64,000 nt of DNA from Clostridium puniceum (lineage in GTDB: Bacteria; Bacillota; Clostridia; Clostridiales; Clostridiaceae), in the NCBI RefSeq assembly GCF_002006345.1, contig NZ_LZZM01000159.1, positions 1 through 64,000 of the forward strand. Reading direction: 5' to 3'. The notes beneath the pieces are model-generated. The model saw only the letters and a program-made list of their open reading frames with translations. It ran no database searches and had not been told where the DNA came from. A program made the position numbers and the translations under genes. Positions 22,201 through 32,900 of the stretch are shown here, in pieces; position 1 is the stretch's first letter, and every line of letters starts with the position of its first letter.

Positions 22201-25200
22201 TCAGTCATTACACCTACAAGGCTTCCTTGTTTTATTCCAAGCTTTATCAATGCTCTCGCTATATTTTCTGCTTCTTGGTCTAATTCTTTGTATGTTAAAA
22301 CCTTATTATGAGTTATTACTACAGGCTTATTGGGTGATTTTAAAACCTGTCTTTCAAATAATTGATGGATTTGAATAAATTCATCAAATTCTTTATTATT
22401 GTTATTAACTATATTTTGTATAAAATTTGTTTCCCAATCACTAATATGAGATAATTCATCTATTCTACAATTTTGTTTTAGTACAATTTCTTTTAATAAA
22501 CCTTCAAAATGTCGTGCAAACACTTCTATTGTGTCACTTCTAAATAATTCTGTACTAAATTCAATAGTTAGTTTAAGCCCGTCTACAGTCTCATTTGCAA
22601 TTGTATTTATGGACAATTTTGAAGTGCCATTGTGGTAATCAAGTACTTCGAATTGAGCCTCTTCAATTCGAAAATCACTAATATTCATATTCTGCAAGAC
22701 AAACATTGTTTCAAATAGTGGATTTCTACTTAAATCCCTATCTACACCAATTTTGTCTATCAATCTATCAAACTGAACCTCTTGATTTTGAAGAGCTTCA
22801 ATTACACTTGAAGATGCTTCCAGTAAAAAGTTGCTAAAGTTTTTTTCTTTATGAGGGCTTAACTTTATCGGTAATGTATTTACAAACATACCTACTATAT
22901 TTTGAAATTCTTCTTTAGTTCTACATGCAACGGGAGTTCCTATAACAATCTCATTATTTTTTGAATATTTACTAATCAATATACTGTATGCAGCTATTAA
23001 TACAGAGAATAAAGTACAATCATTCCTATTTGCTATTAACTTAAGCTCTTCTAAAATATTATTATCAATGGTATAGGAAATACAATCTCCTTTAAATTCC
23101 TGTACTACAGGTCTAATATAATCTGTATTTAATTCACTAACTGGTATACCATCCTTAAATAACTCTTTCCAATAATTCTCTTGAGATTTTATGCGCTCAC
23201 TTTCAATACATTTTATTTCCCAATTTACATAATCGTTGTAAGTATAAGTTATTTTGACTAATGATTGTTCATTCCACAATGACATTAATTCATCCATGAT
23301 AATACCAATAGACGTTCCATCTGCTACAATATGATGAATATCAATTATTAATAAAATTTCATCTTTATTATCAATTTTTGAATATCCAACTCTAATAAGT
23401 AAATCTTTACTTAAATCAAATGGTTTGATATAGTTTTTTACTGTTTCATCTACTGAAGTATTATATTCAACCCTGTCTAGTTTAAAATCTACATTATCTA
23501 GAATGAATAGTTGTGGTTCACCTTTTACCATTCTAAAATTACTTCTTAATGCCTCATGCCTCATAATTAACTGTTTAAATATTAAATTAACTTTTCCATA
23601 ATCAAATTTCCCATTAACCTTTATTATATTGGTTATATTATAGTTGAGACTATTTTTATAAATATAATCCATTACATATATTCTTTTTTGAGCTGAAGAT
23701 AATTGATAACTTTCACGCTTTTCAATTTTATAAACTTTATACTCATCTTTAACTTTAATTGTTTTATCAATTAAATCAGCTAAATCCTTTAAAATAGGAT
23801 ACCTAAAGATATCAGACAAATGAATATTAACGCTAAATTGCTCTCTTATTTTAGCTACAAGTTTTGTGGCCTTCAGTGAATGTCCTCCAATTATAAAGAA
23901 ATTGTCTTCTATACTTATATTTTCTTCGCCAATTATATTCTCCCATATTTTCACAAGCGCTTTGGCTGTAGAATTTCTAATTTCTTCTGAAAGCATAACT
24001 CTCCTTAATAAAGTAGATTCTCTTTTCAACTTTAACCTATCAATTTTTCCATTCACATTTAATGGACAATAGTTCATTTCATAAAATTCTTTAGGAATCA
24101 TATAAGACGGCAGTTTATCAGCTAAATCCGTAACAATCGTGTCTAAAGATACTTTATTTTGTAATTGCAAATATGTAGCTACATAGTTATCTCCAATTTC
24201 ATCTTTCTCAACTAAAAGTACAGCATCATTTACATAATCTAATTGCATTAATTGATACTGAACCTCTCCAAGTTCAATTCTAAATCCTCTTATTTTTACT
24301 TGGTCATCTTTTCTCTTAAGAAACTCAATATTCCCATCATCTAGCCATCTACAAAAATCACCAGTTCTGTATAACCTTTCATCTAGCTTAAATGGAGAAA
24401 TAATAAATTTTTCACTACTTAAACTAGGCTTATTTACATATTCTCTAGCTACTCCATCTCCCCCTACAAACAATTCTCCATAAATACCTATTGGACAAGG
24501 ATTCCCATAACAATCCAAAATATAAGCAGAAGAATTTGATATAGGCTTTCCTATAGGAATGTTTTTCATATACCCTTTATCAATCTCAAAAATAGTAGAG
24601 AATGTTGTATTTTCAGTTGGACCATACCCATTAGATATTTTAAGATTTCCATACTTTGCTCGTACCATATTGACCTTTGCTGGGTTAAGAACATCACCAC
24701 CAATTATTAAAAATTTCAAATTTGAAAAGATATCGATTTTTTCCTCAACTATTTGATTAAAATATGCTGATGTAAGCCACATTGTTGTAACTTGATTGTC
24801 TATAACGGCTTTTTTGAATTCATTATAATCAAGTAAAACATCCTCTGTTAAAACGCATAAGCTAAGTCCGTTGAGTAGTGCTCCCCAAATTTCAAATGTA
24901 GCCGCATCAAAAGCTATAGAACCTGTTAATGATATTACATCATCACTATTTACTTTAAAGAATTTATTATTAACAACAAGGCTCACAATATTTCTATGTT
25001 CTACTAATACCCCTTTAGGCTCTCCAGTTGATCCAGATGTGTACATTATATATGCTGCATTATTTGCTTTTATTTCTACAGAACTACAATATGTCTTTTC
25101 ATCAAATTCATCGTTAATTAATAATTTTTCACAAGTAATTTCAAGCATCTCATGTTTTTTTTCAAGAATTATGAATTTAGATTCAGAGTCTTCAATTATA

Positions 25201-28200
25201 TATTCAATTCTTTGCTTTGGACTCTTTATATCTATTGGAACATATACTGCTCCAGCTTTCAAAATTCCAATTATAACTGAAATAATCTTTGATGATTTAT
25301 CCATAAATATTGAAACTTTGTCTTCTTTTTCAATTCCCTTTTTAAGCAGCATATTCATAACGTAATCTGATTGCTTATCCAACTTTTTATAACTAATCTT
25401 CTCTGTTCTATTAATTAACGCAATGCTATTAGGATGATTATTTACAACTTCTTTAAACACATCAATTACACTAGCATTTGATGGATACTTGCATTGCGTA
25501 TCATTAAATTCAAACAATATTTGATCAATTTCATATTTATCAATAATGCTAATTTCGTTAACTTTTAAACTATTATCATTTATAATTTGTTTCAAAATAA
25601 ATTGAAACTTATCGAATATTCTCGTTATAGTTTCTTTTCTAAATTTCTGACCAGAGTAACATATTTCAAAATTATACCGATAATCATTTTTAAATACTTC
25701 CCAGATAATATCAAATTTTGAATTATCGGTTGCTATATCTATTAGTTCTGCATCAAAACTTTTTGTAGAAAAGTTATTTATTTTATCGCCTTGATAAATA
25801 AATACAGTTTCGTACTGAAATTGATTAGAAATTTTTTTTCTATGACTAACCTCATCTAATACTTCATTAAAATCTACACTACTATTTTCAAAGTGACTTA
25901 TTAATTTATTTTTAATAGCTAATGCCAAAGTAAAAAAATCATTGCTATTTTTCATGCTCATTCTAAGTGGAAGATTTTTCACAAATAATCCTATCATATC
26001 TTTTATATTAGGATGTTCTCTTCCAATAAAAGGTATCCCAACAACTATATCTTCTTCATTCGAATATTTATTTAATAAAATAAAATATGCAGTTAACAAT
26101 AAATTATAAACTGTTATCTTATATTTTTCTGATAGCTTTCTTAGTTCAACACATAACTCTTCATCTAACTGAAAAGAAAGCTTCCCATCCCTATTTTCCA
26201 AATCCAAATTAAAATCGATTGGTAATGATTCCATAGTATTAAAATTTTCTAATTCCTCAATCCAATAATCCTTTTGACTTTCAAAACCTTGTTCATAATA
26301 CCACTCACAGTAGTCCTTATATGATACGGATTCTTCCATAATTTCATTTCCATCATACAACTCACTGAATTCATTCAATAATATCTCAACGCTATGGCCA
26401 TCGCCAATAATATGATGAATATCAAAGCATAATATTTTTTCACCTTCTAAAGTTTCAAAGTAACCTACTCTAAATAATGGGTCTGTTAATAAACTAAAAG
26501 GTCTCACAAATTTTTTAGAAAACTCTTTAAATCCTAGATTTAAATTCATCATATTTTCTATTTCAAAATCAAATTCTTGATGTATAGTTTGATATATTTC
26601 TCCATCCACCTCATAAAAAGTAGTTCGAAGGATTTCATGGTTTTTTATCAATTTTCTTATTGTCCTTTTAACTTTCTCTATTTTAATATCGCCATTAATT
26701 TTAAAAAAGCTTGTCATATTGTAAGTTGTCTTATTAGGATTAAGTAATTGATAAATATATAACTCTTTTTGTTCACGTGTAGTAAAATAGAATTTTCTCT
26801 CTTTTGCCTTCTCAATGATGCCATAAGAGTTCTGTTTCTTAAGTTCAATAATATTATCAGATAATTCACCTAAATTAGGATACTTAAATACATCTGCTAT
26901 CAATATTTGAACATTAAACTCTTTACTGATTAATGAACATAATTTTGAAACCTTTAACGAATGTCCTCCTAATTCAAAAAAATTATCATTTATTCCTATT
27001 TTCTCAACGCCTAACACTTTACTCCATATCTTAGCTAAAGCTTCTTCGACTTCATTTCTTGGAGCTTCATATTTCTTTAAAACACCTTCTAAACTTGGCT
27101 CTGGAAGTGCTCTTCTATCAAGTTTTCCATTTACTGTTAATGGCATTTTATCTACTTGAATAAAATATGATGGAACCATATATTCTGGTAATGTCTCTTT
27201 TAAGTAATTTTTTAGATTCAGCTCATATACATTTTTTTCACTCACTACATATGCACATATATATTTTTCATTTTCTTTATTTTCCTTTACCAAAACTGCT
27301 GCTTCTTTAAGCTTATCATTTTGTAGCAATTTATGTTCTATCTCACCAAGTTCCACTCTGAATCCTCTTATTTTAAATTGATTATCTATCCTTCCTAAGA
27401 ACTCTATATTTCCATCAGGTAACCATTTTGCCAAGTCCCCTGTTTTATACATCTTAGTTCCTATTTTAAATGGATTATCTATAAACTTTTCAACTGTTAA
27501 TTCTGGTTTATTTAAATATCCTCTTCCTACTCCATCTCCAGATATATACAATTCACCTTTTATTCCAATAGGAACTGCTTTTGAATATTTATCTAAAATA
27601 TAAATTTCAGAATTACCTATTCCCCTTCCTATTGGAACATCCTTGGTTGGATTCTCATTTCCAGTTATCTTATAAAAAGTTGAACATATGGTTGCTTCTG
27701 TAGGACCATATCCATTCACTATCTCTATATTTTCATTTAAATCATAGAACTTATTTAAGGTTTCACCTTTTATTCCTTCAACTCCAACTAACAATTTTTT
27801 TAACTTCACATTGTTTCTATATGATTTTATTTCTTCATATACACTTAATAGTAAGGATGGTGGAATATATGTAAAGGTTATTCCATTGTCAACTATTAAT
27901 CTTCCTATCTCCATAGGATCAAATGTCTTATGCTTATCATTAATTACTAGTGTTGCTCCAGTAATTAATGCTGAAAAGAACTCGCATACACTTACATCAA
28001 ATACATAATTAGTTAGTGATAGAATCTTATCACTAAAGCTGAATCCCTGATCATATTGTTTTATAAATGAAAATATAAAATTATTAAGATTTAAATGTTC
28101 TATCATTACTCCCTTAGGATTGCCAGTAGTTCCTGATGTATATATAACATAAGCTAAGCTACTGGAATTATTTATTTTGTATAGATTACTCAAATCTCCA

Positions 28201-29963
28201 TCAAATAAATTTTCTTCATATAAATATATTATATTACCATCAAAATCTATATCTTTCATTAGTATTTCTGTGCTTAAAAGGACTTTACTTTTGCTATCAC
28301 TTAATATATATTCTATTCTTTCCTTTGGATAGCTTGGATCTATTGGCAGATATGCTCCACCTGATTTTAAGACTGCCATTATTCCTATTATCATCTCAGG
28401 TGATCTGTCTACCAGCATTCCTACTACTGAATCGACTGTAACTCCTTTATTCCTTAATACCCTTGCTAGACTATTTGATTTTTCATTCATTTCTTTGTAG
28501 GTTAACTTTTTATCTCTAAAAATTATTGCAATATTATTAGGTGTCTTTTCTACCTGCTCCTCAAATAGTTCATGAATTGTTTTATCTTTTAAATAATATA
28601 CTTTTGTATAATTAAAATCATATAATATTTGTTTTCTTTCTATTTCTGATAATAAGTCAACCTGTGATATTTTAGTATCTGTATTGTTTAATAGAGTATC
28701 TATAATAATTTCTAGATATCCACCTAATTTTTTTACTATACTTTCATCAATTGCTTCACTATTAAAATTAAATTTAAATACTAACTCTTCAAAAGTTAGT
28801 ATTTCTAGTGCCATATTATAATTTGTTTTTTCTACTATAGAGAATTTTTCTATATCTAATGTACTTTCTTTATTTAAGTTTAAATCTAAAGGATAATTTT
28901 CTATAGTAACTATAGAATTAAAAAAATTATCATCTGCCCTTAATCCACAATATTCTTTTATATCAACCAATGATGTATTTTCAAAATCTTTTCTTCCATT
29001 AATCGTCTTTTCTATATTGCGAATTAAATTGATTAATGTAGTATTACTTTCTGATTGAACTCTTAAAGGAATAGTATTTATAAATAGGCCCACCATATTA
29101 TCTATGAATTTTATACTTTCTGGTCTTCCTGATACTGTTGTACCAAATATAACTTCATTTGAATTAGTAATTTTCTGAATTAATACGCCCCAAGTACTAT
29201 ATAATAAAGACGATAATAGAATCTTATTTTCTTTAGCAAATTCCTTAATTTTATTTGATTTAAAATTACTTATCTTGTATGAAATCTCTTTAGAAATACC
29301 TTTTACTTTAGATACAAAACAATCGTCTTTATTCTCCAAATCATGCAAATGGTTTTTCCAATATTCTTTTTGTTTCTCTTTATCTAGATTATTTATATAT
29401 TTAATAAATTCACTAAATTTTGTTTTATTATTTCTTCTAGGTTCCTTTCCCTCATACAAACAAGTATATGCTTTCATCAACTCATTCAAAATTATTGCAT
29501 TGCTCCATCCATCATATAAGATGTGATGATTGCTTATTATCATCTCATACTTACACTCTTCTAATTTGCATAAGTAAATTCTTAAGGTTTCTTTTGTAAT
29601 ATCTATTCTCTTACTTAAATCTGTTAATTTTATTTTTTCTATAGCACCACATTTATCTAATTCATTAGTTAAATCTATAATTTTAATTAATACATAATGC
29701 CTTTTAAGAACAATTTGTAATGGCTTATCTATGCTTTTCCATCTATAAATAGTCCTTAACATTTCATTATTTTCTATCACAAAATCCCAAGCTTTTTGCA
29801 ACAATTCTACTTTTATATGGCCTTTAATAGTTAAACTTAATTGCTCACAGTATTCTGTGCTATTTTCATCACTAATATAATGAAACAGCATTCCTTGCTG
29901 CAAACTTGTTAATTCCATAAAATTCTCTACATTGGCTCTATCTAGTTTTTCTTCTGCCCCCAT
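16224..29963 (-). CDS. Hybrid NRPS/PKS: C-A-PCP-C-A(Val)-PCP-C-A(Cys)-PCP-KS-AT-ACP-C
   Basis: About 4579 residues. C1 (L-Q-Q-G-M-L-F-H; HHILYDG near 147) is of the DCL/dual-like type that follows an epimerase. A1 pocket D-V-C-Y-L-G-G-I-C is unassigned. Then PCP, C2 (HHIIGDG near 1185), A2 with pocket D-A-F-W-I-G-G-T-F (valine code), PCP, C3 (HHIVADG near 2212), A3 with pocket D-L-Y-N-F-S-L-I-W and a G-G-A-T-E-A motif (cysteine type), and PCP. The PKS module follows: KS (T-G-C-S-T-S near 3320, H-G-T-G-T, S-S-I-G-H), AT (G-H-S-L-G-E near 3758; A-F-H-S, malonyl type) and ACP (G-G-D-S-L). There is no ketoreductase, so a beta-keto unit is expected. A final C domain (HHIISDG near 4265) and the tail N-N-E-E-F-N-F-E-F close the protein. 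The ATG at 29963 is chosen because GAGGTG lies 6 bases upstream; an in-frame GTG at 29972 overlaps that site. Confidence 0.95.
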   Translation of the reverse strand: MGAEEKLDRANVENFMELTSLQQGMLFHYISDENSTEYCEQLSLTIKGHIKVELLQKAWDFVIENNEMLRTIYRWKSIDKPLQIVLKRHYVLIKIIDLTNELDKCGAIEKIKLTDLSKRIDITKETLRIYLCKLEECKYEMIISNHHILYDGWSNAIILNELMKAYTCLYEGKEPRRNNKTKFSEFIKYINNLDKEKQKEYWKNHLHDLENKDDCFVSKVKGISKEISYKISNFKSNKIKEFAKENKILLSSLLYSTWGVLIQKITNSNEVIFGTTVSGRPESIKFIDNMVGLFINTIPLRVQSESNTTLINLIRNIEKTINGRKDFENTSLVDIKEYCGLRADDNFFNSIVTIENYPLDLNLNKESTLDIEKFSIVEKTNYNMALEILTFEELVFKFNFNSEAIDESIVKKLGGYLEIIIDTLLNNTDTKISQVDLLSEIERKQILYDFNYTKVYYLKDKTIHELFEEQVEKTPNNIAIIFRDKKLTYKEMNEKSNSLARVLRNKGVTVDSVVGMLVDRSPEMIIGIMAVLKSGGAYLPIDPSYPKERIEYILSDSKSKVLLSTEILMKDIDFDGNIIYLYEENLFDGDLSNLYKINNSSSLAYVIYTSGTTGNPKGVMIEHLNLNNFIFSFIKQYDQGFSFSDKILSLTNYVFDVSVCEFFSALITGATLVINDKHKTFDPMEIGRLIVDNGITFTYIPPSLLLSVYEEIKSYRNNVKLKKLLVGVEGIKGETLNKFYDLNENIEIVNGYGPTEATICSTFYKITGNENPTKDVPIGRGIGNSEIYILDKYSKAVPIGIKGELYISGDGVGRGYLNKPELTVEKFIDNPFKIGTKMYKTGDLAKWLPDGNIEFLGRIDNQFKIRGFRVELGEIEHKLLQNDKLKEAAVLVKENKENEKYICAYVVSEKNVYELNLKNYLKETLPEYMVPSYFIQVDKMPLTVNGKLDRRALPEPSLEGVLKKYEAPRNEVEEALAKIWSKVLGVEKIGINDNFFELGGHSLKVSKLCSLISKEFNVQILIADVFKYPNLGELSDNIIELKKQNSYGIIEKAKERKFYFTTREQKELYIYQLLNPNKTTYNMTSFFKINGDIKIEKVKRTIRKLIKNHEILRTTFYEVDGEIYQTIHQEFDFEIENMMNLNLGFKEFSKKFVRPFSLLTDPLFRVGYFETLEGEKILCFDIHHIIGDGHSVEILLNEFSELYDGNEIMEESVSYKDYCEWYYEQGFESQKDYWIEELENFNTMESLPIDFNLDLENRDGKLSFQLDEELCVELRKLSEKYKITVYNLLLTAYFILLNKYSNEEDIVVGIPFIGREHPNIKDMIGLFVKNLPLRMSMKNSNDFFTLALAIKNKLISHFENSSVDFNEVLDEVSHRKKISNQFQYETVFIYQGDKINNFSTKSFDAELIDIATDNSKFDIIWEVFKNDYRYNFEICYSGQKFRKETITRIFDKFQFILKQIINDNSLKVNEISIIDKYEIDQILFEFNDTQCKYPSNASVIDVFKEVVNNHPNSIALINRTEKISYKKLDKQSDYVMNMLLKKGIEKEDKVSIFMDKSSKIISVIIGILKAGAVYVPIDIKSPKQRIEYIIEDSESKFIILEKKHEMLEITCEKLLINDEFDEKTYCSSVEIKANNAAYIMYTSGSTGEPKGVLVEHRNIVSLVVNNKFFKVNSDDVISLTGSIAFDAATFEIWGALLNGLSLCVLTEDVLLDYNEFKKAVIDNQVTTMWLTSAYFNQIVEEKIDIFSNLKFLIIGGDVLNPAKVNMVRAKYGNLKISNGYGPTENTTFSTIFEIDKGYMKNIPIGKPISNSSAYILDCYGNPCPIGIYGELFVGGDGVAREYVNKPSLSSEKFIISPFKLDERLYRTGDFCRWLDDGNIEFLKRKDDQVKIRGFRIELGEVQYQLMQLDYVNDAVLLVEKDEIGDNYVATYLQLQNKVSLDTIVTDLADKLPSYMIPKEFYEMNYCPLNVNGKIDRLKLKRESTLLRRVMLSEEIRNSTAKALVKIWENIIGEENISIEDNFFIIGGHSLKATKLVAKIREQFSVNIHLSDIFRYPILKDLADLIDKTIKVKDEYKVYKIEKRESYQLSSAQKRIYVMDYIYKNSLNYNITNIIKVNGKFDYGKVNLIFKQLIMRHEALRSNFRMVKGEPQLFILDNVDFKLDRVEYNTSVDETVKNYIKPFDLSKDLLIRVGYSKIDNKDEILLIIDIHHIVADGTSIGIIMDELMSLWNEQSLVKITYTYNDYVNWEIKCIESERIKSQENYWKELFKDGIPVSELNTDYIRPVVQEFKGDCISYTIDNNILEELKLIANRNDCTLFSVLIAAYSILISKYSKNNEIVIGTPVACRTKEEFQNIVGMFVNTLPIKLSPHKEKNFSNFLLEASSSVIEALQNQEVQFDRLIDKIGVDRDLSRNPLFETMFVLQNMNISDFRIEEAQFEVLDYHNGTSKLSINTIANETVDGLKLTIEFSTELFRSDTIEVFARHFEGLLKEIVLKQNCRIDELSHISDWETNFIQNIVNNNNKEFDEFIQIHQLFERQVLKSPNKPVVITHNKVLTYKELDQEAENIARALIKLGIKQGSLVGVMTERNYGMIASVMGILKIGCSYVPIDPVTPDARIKKIVETSRLGTIAIDLSTLEKYENFQREYNLIENVMVYSGVESEIKLKHKNENLDIFQDDMAPLPKIERNSEDIAYVIFTSGSTGEPKGVMVNHKSVVNIIEWVNREYNVSENDRVLSVASLAFDLSVYDIFGVFSAGGSIYVANHEEVKSPEKLVDIIESQEITFWNSAPAMLQQLVPFIKRQKIKNQLLRLVFLSGDWIPVSLPDDIRNHFIKAKVISLGGATEATIWSNYYNITSVCSNWKSIPYGKPIQNSQYYVLDENMKCCPINVHGDLYIAGKCLSLGYINDKNLTDSKFRVNPFNKDEMIYKTGDIARWYADGNLEFIGRSDYQVKLRGYRIELGEIEYNLKSYPGIENSTVIVRRDDRESDYLCAYYTSKNELNSKELTGFLKNNLPQYMVPSYFVRIDRIPTTLNGKLDLKAFPKPYANLETTYSPKEEKGKLNDKIYGIWVEVLGIGSFDKEENLFDLGGNSLDAVKITTLINEKLGIEISVVNVFTYPTVNSLSHYIQQLNKIEDGESEEVTFCRLEKEDDIAIIGMAARVPGAEDINSFWRNIYNGVNNITHFNNEELINAGFDANLVQNNNFVKAKGIINDVDTFDYKFFGFSPKEASVMDPQLRLLHETCWEVFENAGYVPDKYKKSIGVFIGAASNIGWITRNFSNMNNPIERYEASILNDKDFFSTRIAYNFNLRGPALNIQTGCSTSLVNIDIACEYLKSGKCDMAIAGGVSISLPVKSGYLFNEGMILSPDGNCRAFDKNAKGTVNGDGVGVVLLKRMSDAIRDKDHIYSVIKGSYINNDGSQKVGFTAPSVKGQYEVIKGALKEANVVPETITYIETHGTGTILGDPIEIEGLKMAYDTARSKEKLNIGAVKSSIGHLDTASGIAGLIKTSLSIYNKVIPPLVNFEEPNENFILKDSRISFPKVAKKWDTDNMPRRAGISSFGIGGTNAHIILEEAPIENYHEPINDNARVITLSAKSPSSLKAYEEKLLKYLENNDLINLEDIEYTLKYGRKHFNYRSSIVCKNISELKNKLKTKSDIRRGVKKNDKNIIFLFSGQGTQYVEMGKDLYENNCRFREIINECFEYIKTKFGLDLLQILYTEKIEDSSIINETKITQPILFVLEYAIAQLLIEAGIKPHTVIGHSLGEVTAACVSGVIDLYDALYFVVKRGEIMQSSQEGAMAAVKLSEKELNNLGIPDGISIAAINKENQCVLSGSQEGIFNFIKKLKEMKIYVQVLKINKAFHSSVMDSVLGEFQSSIKDIKFNLPKIDFISNVDGKWYSSSKPVDSAYWVRHLRSTVKFLHGSKVLTEIKNNIFIEIGPGNTLTNFLKETSDDNEQNIYITSIRNEKYICDDNEYFLNAISDLWNQGIEIDWTKIERNDGKRIPLPTYSFDKHRFDISIPMMNNSAFEIKNSGLIEIVGESQEDEEDMPRSKTEITLLNMFKETLGIKRMGINHNFFESGGDSLKSIIITSKIMDKLNIQIKTAEFFNNPTVKLLSKIVDKKSAVNNIKIQKLPIREYYDMSTAQNRVYVMEQYGSKSTAYNISKIVTVYGKLDYDKVKNSLDSLIIRHEALRTSIIEIDDGPKQKIKNSVNLDIVYLEEDREKISNVIGEFRKPFDLKKAPLLRVCVIKVDEFEHVMVFDMHHIISDGISIGILIQDFAKFYNGEELEELPIQYKEFCHWKNNMMVSKAIISMEEFWINKFNDGVPILELPTDFPRPGIKNFVGDRVKFNVGEELKSSISSYINECNITLYMFLLGCYGVLINKYSKQNDIIIGSPTSGRYIVDIQNIVGMFVNTLPMKLFVEDKLTFADYIQKIKNLTVESFDNQDYPFEMIVEKLKLKRLRNRNPLFDTMFVLLQYIENTDVEIGDLKFKTFEFDEKTSKFDILLQASEGSDSIEFEFEYSTELFRKDTVIAMSNHFIEIVDKVINDPQVILKDINLTFDIIECNANNEEFNFEF

Positions 29964-29973
29964 AAATTTCACC

Positions 29974-32900
29974 TCATTCTATTTCTACTGTTTTAATTTT
30001 CCCAATTTCCATTTTTATAACCTTATCAGCCATATTAAAATAATGATCATCATGAGTTATTGCTATAACACACTTACCATTTTTCTTAAGTTCAGGCAAA
30101 AGAGTGTTATAGAAAAACAATCTAAATTCTGGATCTTGGTCAGCTGCCCATTCATCAAACAAGCAAATTGGTCTGTCCTCTAAGTATGTAATTAATAAAG
30201 CCAACCTTTTCTTCTGTCCCGTTGATAATTGGGTTGTGCTAAATTTCCCATCTATAATCTTCACTTTGTTACTAAGTTGTAATATTTCTAGATACTTTTG
30301 CATTTCATTTTCCTTGTATTTATAATCTATTCCATAAAGATTATCAAACAAATAAAAATCACTAAAAACAGTTGAATAATTTTCATTCAATTCCTTTTCT
30401 TTAATTCTTTTGTCATTCAAAGTTATAAATCCCTTATATGGTACATATAAACCTGTTATTAATTTAGCTAGTGTTGATTTTCCGCTACCATTCCCACCTG
30501 TAATAAATATTATTTCACCACCATTAAATTCATAACTAATAGGTCCTACCTTAAAACTTTTCTCATCATCTTTGTCATAAATATATTCTATTTCGTTTAA
30601 CTTTAAGCTAATATTAAAATTCTCAGCATATTGTGACTCATGATATAAGTCATCTTTGGAAATTGATATTTGACTTAATAAATCATTAATTTTCTTTAAA
30701 CTTATTTTTATTTCAATAAAGTTTGGTATAGTATCCAATATCCCATGAACTGGACCAGTCATATAAAGCAGTATAAATACATAACTTGCTATGCTTGTGC
30801 TTTCTAAATCCTTTAATATCAAAGGAAAAATTAATGCTATAGATCCAATTGCAAGTGTAAACAACAGTTCACCTATTACAAACATATTTGCAAAAGCTAG
30901 AGCTGATTGTCCTCTTTTAACTCTATATTTATTACAACTTTTCTCCATATCAGCTTCAAATTCATTTTTCCTTTTACTATTAAGGGTTAACTCTTTAAAA
31001 CCGCCTATTAAATCATTAATAAACTTAAAAAATATATTTTGAAGATCCCTTGATTCTTCTCCAATCTTATTTGCATATCTACCTACTAAAAAATAAATAC
31101 TTGCAATAAGCAGCATTATAGTTGCGGATAACAATAATGCATATATACTTATAAATCCTAAATATATAAAACAACAAATTAGTGTTATGGTGCTTGTAAG
31201 TCCATTAACCAAAATGTTTGCAAATCTACTTATTGTTTCAGTATCACTATATAATATAGATTGAATTTTTCCTTTTTCAATTTTCTCAAATTTATCATAA
31301 GGGTACCTCAATAAGCAGTTAACAATTTCCATCCTTTTGGAATATACTATTTTATTTGTTGTTTCTATTAACTTTCTTCTCATAATTTTTTGTCCATAAA
31401 CATATAGGATTATTCCAAGCACAAAATATACTAAAATCTTTATTTTCATGTCATTGCTACTACCTACAGCCATATTAATAGTGAATATTATAAGAGCATT
31501 TCCAAATCCGCTAATAATACTTAATATTGATAAGATCAGTATAGATTGATCATCTTTTTTTTTATATAAAGTTGTTATTAGACAATATATATATATGAGT
31601 CCCATGCTTACATAAACAAGATAAATGGCAATTTTTATTGTTTTAGGAAGCCATACAAAGACAAATTCCCATGATAGACCTCTGTATAAAATATAAGGAA
31701 TCAAATATATAGAATAGCTTAATATTCCCATAAAAATTAGAGAAAAAATAAATTTCACTTTAAATTTTATTCCCTTTTTATAAAACTTTCTTTCCCTTTT
31801 TGCTATCTCTTTTAATGCTTTTAAAATAAAAAGTAACGTCAAAATAATTATTAATCCACTAATAAATATAATGAAAATAGAGATCTTATCCGCACTTTTA
31901 TTTAAGTCTTTTATATCTTTACTATAATCTCTACTTTGCAATATTTCGTTAATTCCTTGCCCAATTACTGATACATAATCTGAATTTGTATTGGCAAGAA
32001 TTGCAACACCTACTTTATCCTCTGGCCTAAAAATTATGAATGAAGAATAATTAGGATTATTTCCACCATGAGAAATTTCTCCTCCTTCTTTTTGATATAC
32101 AAACCATCCCGCAGCATAAGATGATCCATCTCCTAAAGGAGCAACCCTACGGTTAGCTTTTTGCGATTCCTCAATGATATTTTTATCAAATTCTGAATCA
32201 TTTAAAGTACCCATTTGAACCTTAAGCCACTTTCCCATATCTTCGGCATTAGAAATAATATATCCAGCTGGCTTATTTCCTCTATAAACAGGTGCATCAT
32301 ATATTTGTGGTCTTAAAAATCCAATCTTATATCCTTTAGCTATGTGTTCACTTGCAATATCATTTTTATATAAATAAGTGTTATTTAATCCCATAGGCTT
32401 TAAAACATTTTCTTCAATATACTTTTCATAACTTATTCCTGTTACTTTTTCAATTATTAATCCTAAAATATCATAATTTATAGTCGCATATTGAAACTTT
32501 TCGCCTGGAACATTGCTTAATTCTATATTTATTAATGTTTTTATAGTTTCTTCTAGTGCATTATCATTATCAGAAACTGGTAACTTATCTATTGTTTTAA
32601 ATGGTATTCCACTTGTATGATGTAATAATTGTTCTAAATTTATTTTTGCATGATTACCTTTATATTTAACATTTAACCAAGGAATATATTTAGTTATTTC
32701 ATCATTTAAATTAATTAATCCATCCTTTTGTAATTTAAGTATCCCAAGTGCAGTAAAGGCTTTACTGTTAGATCCAATTTCAAATAAAGATTTATAATCA
32801 ACAGCTTTCTGCGATGATATATCAGAATAACCAAATCCTTTTTCATATATTGTTTTATCACCTTTAACTATGGTTACAGATAATCCTGGAATACTACCTT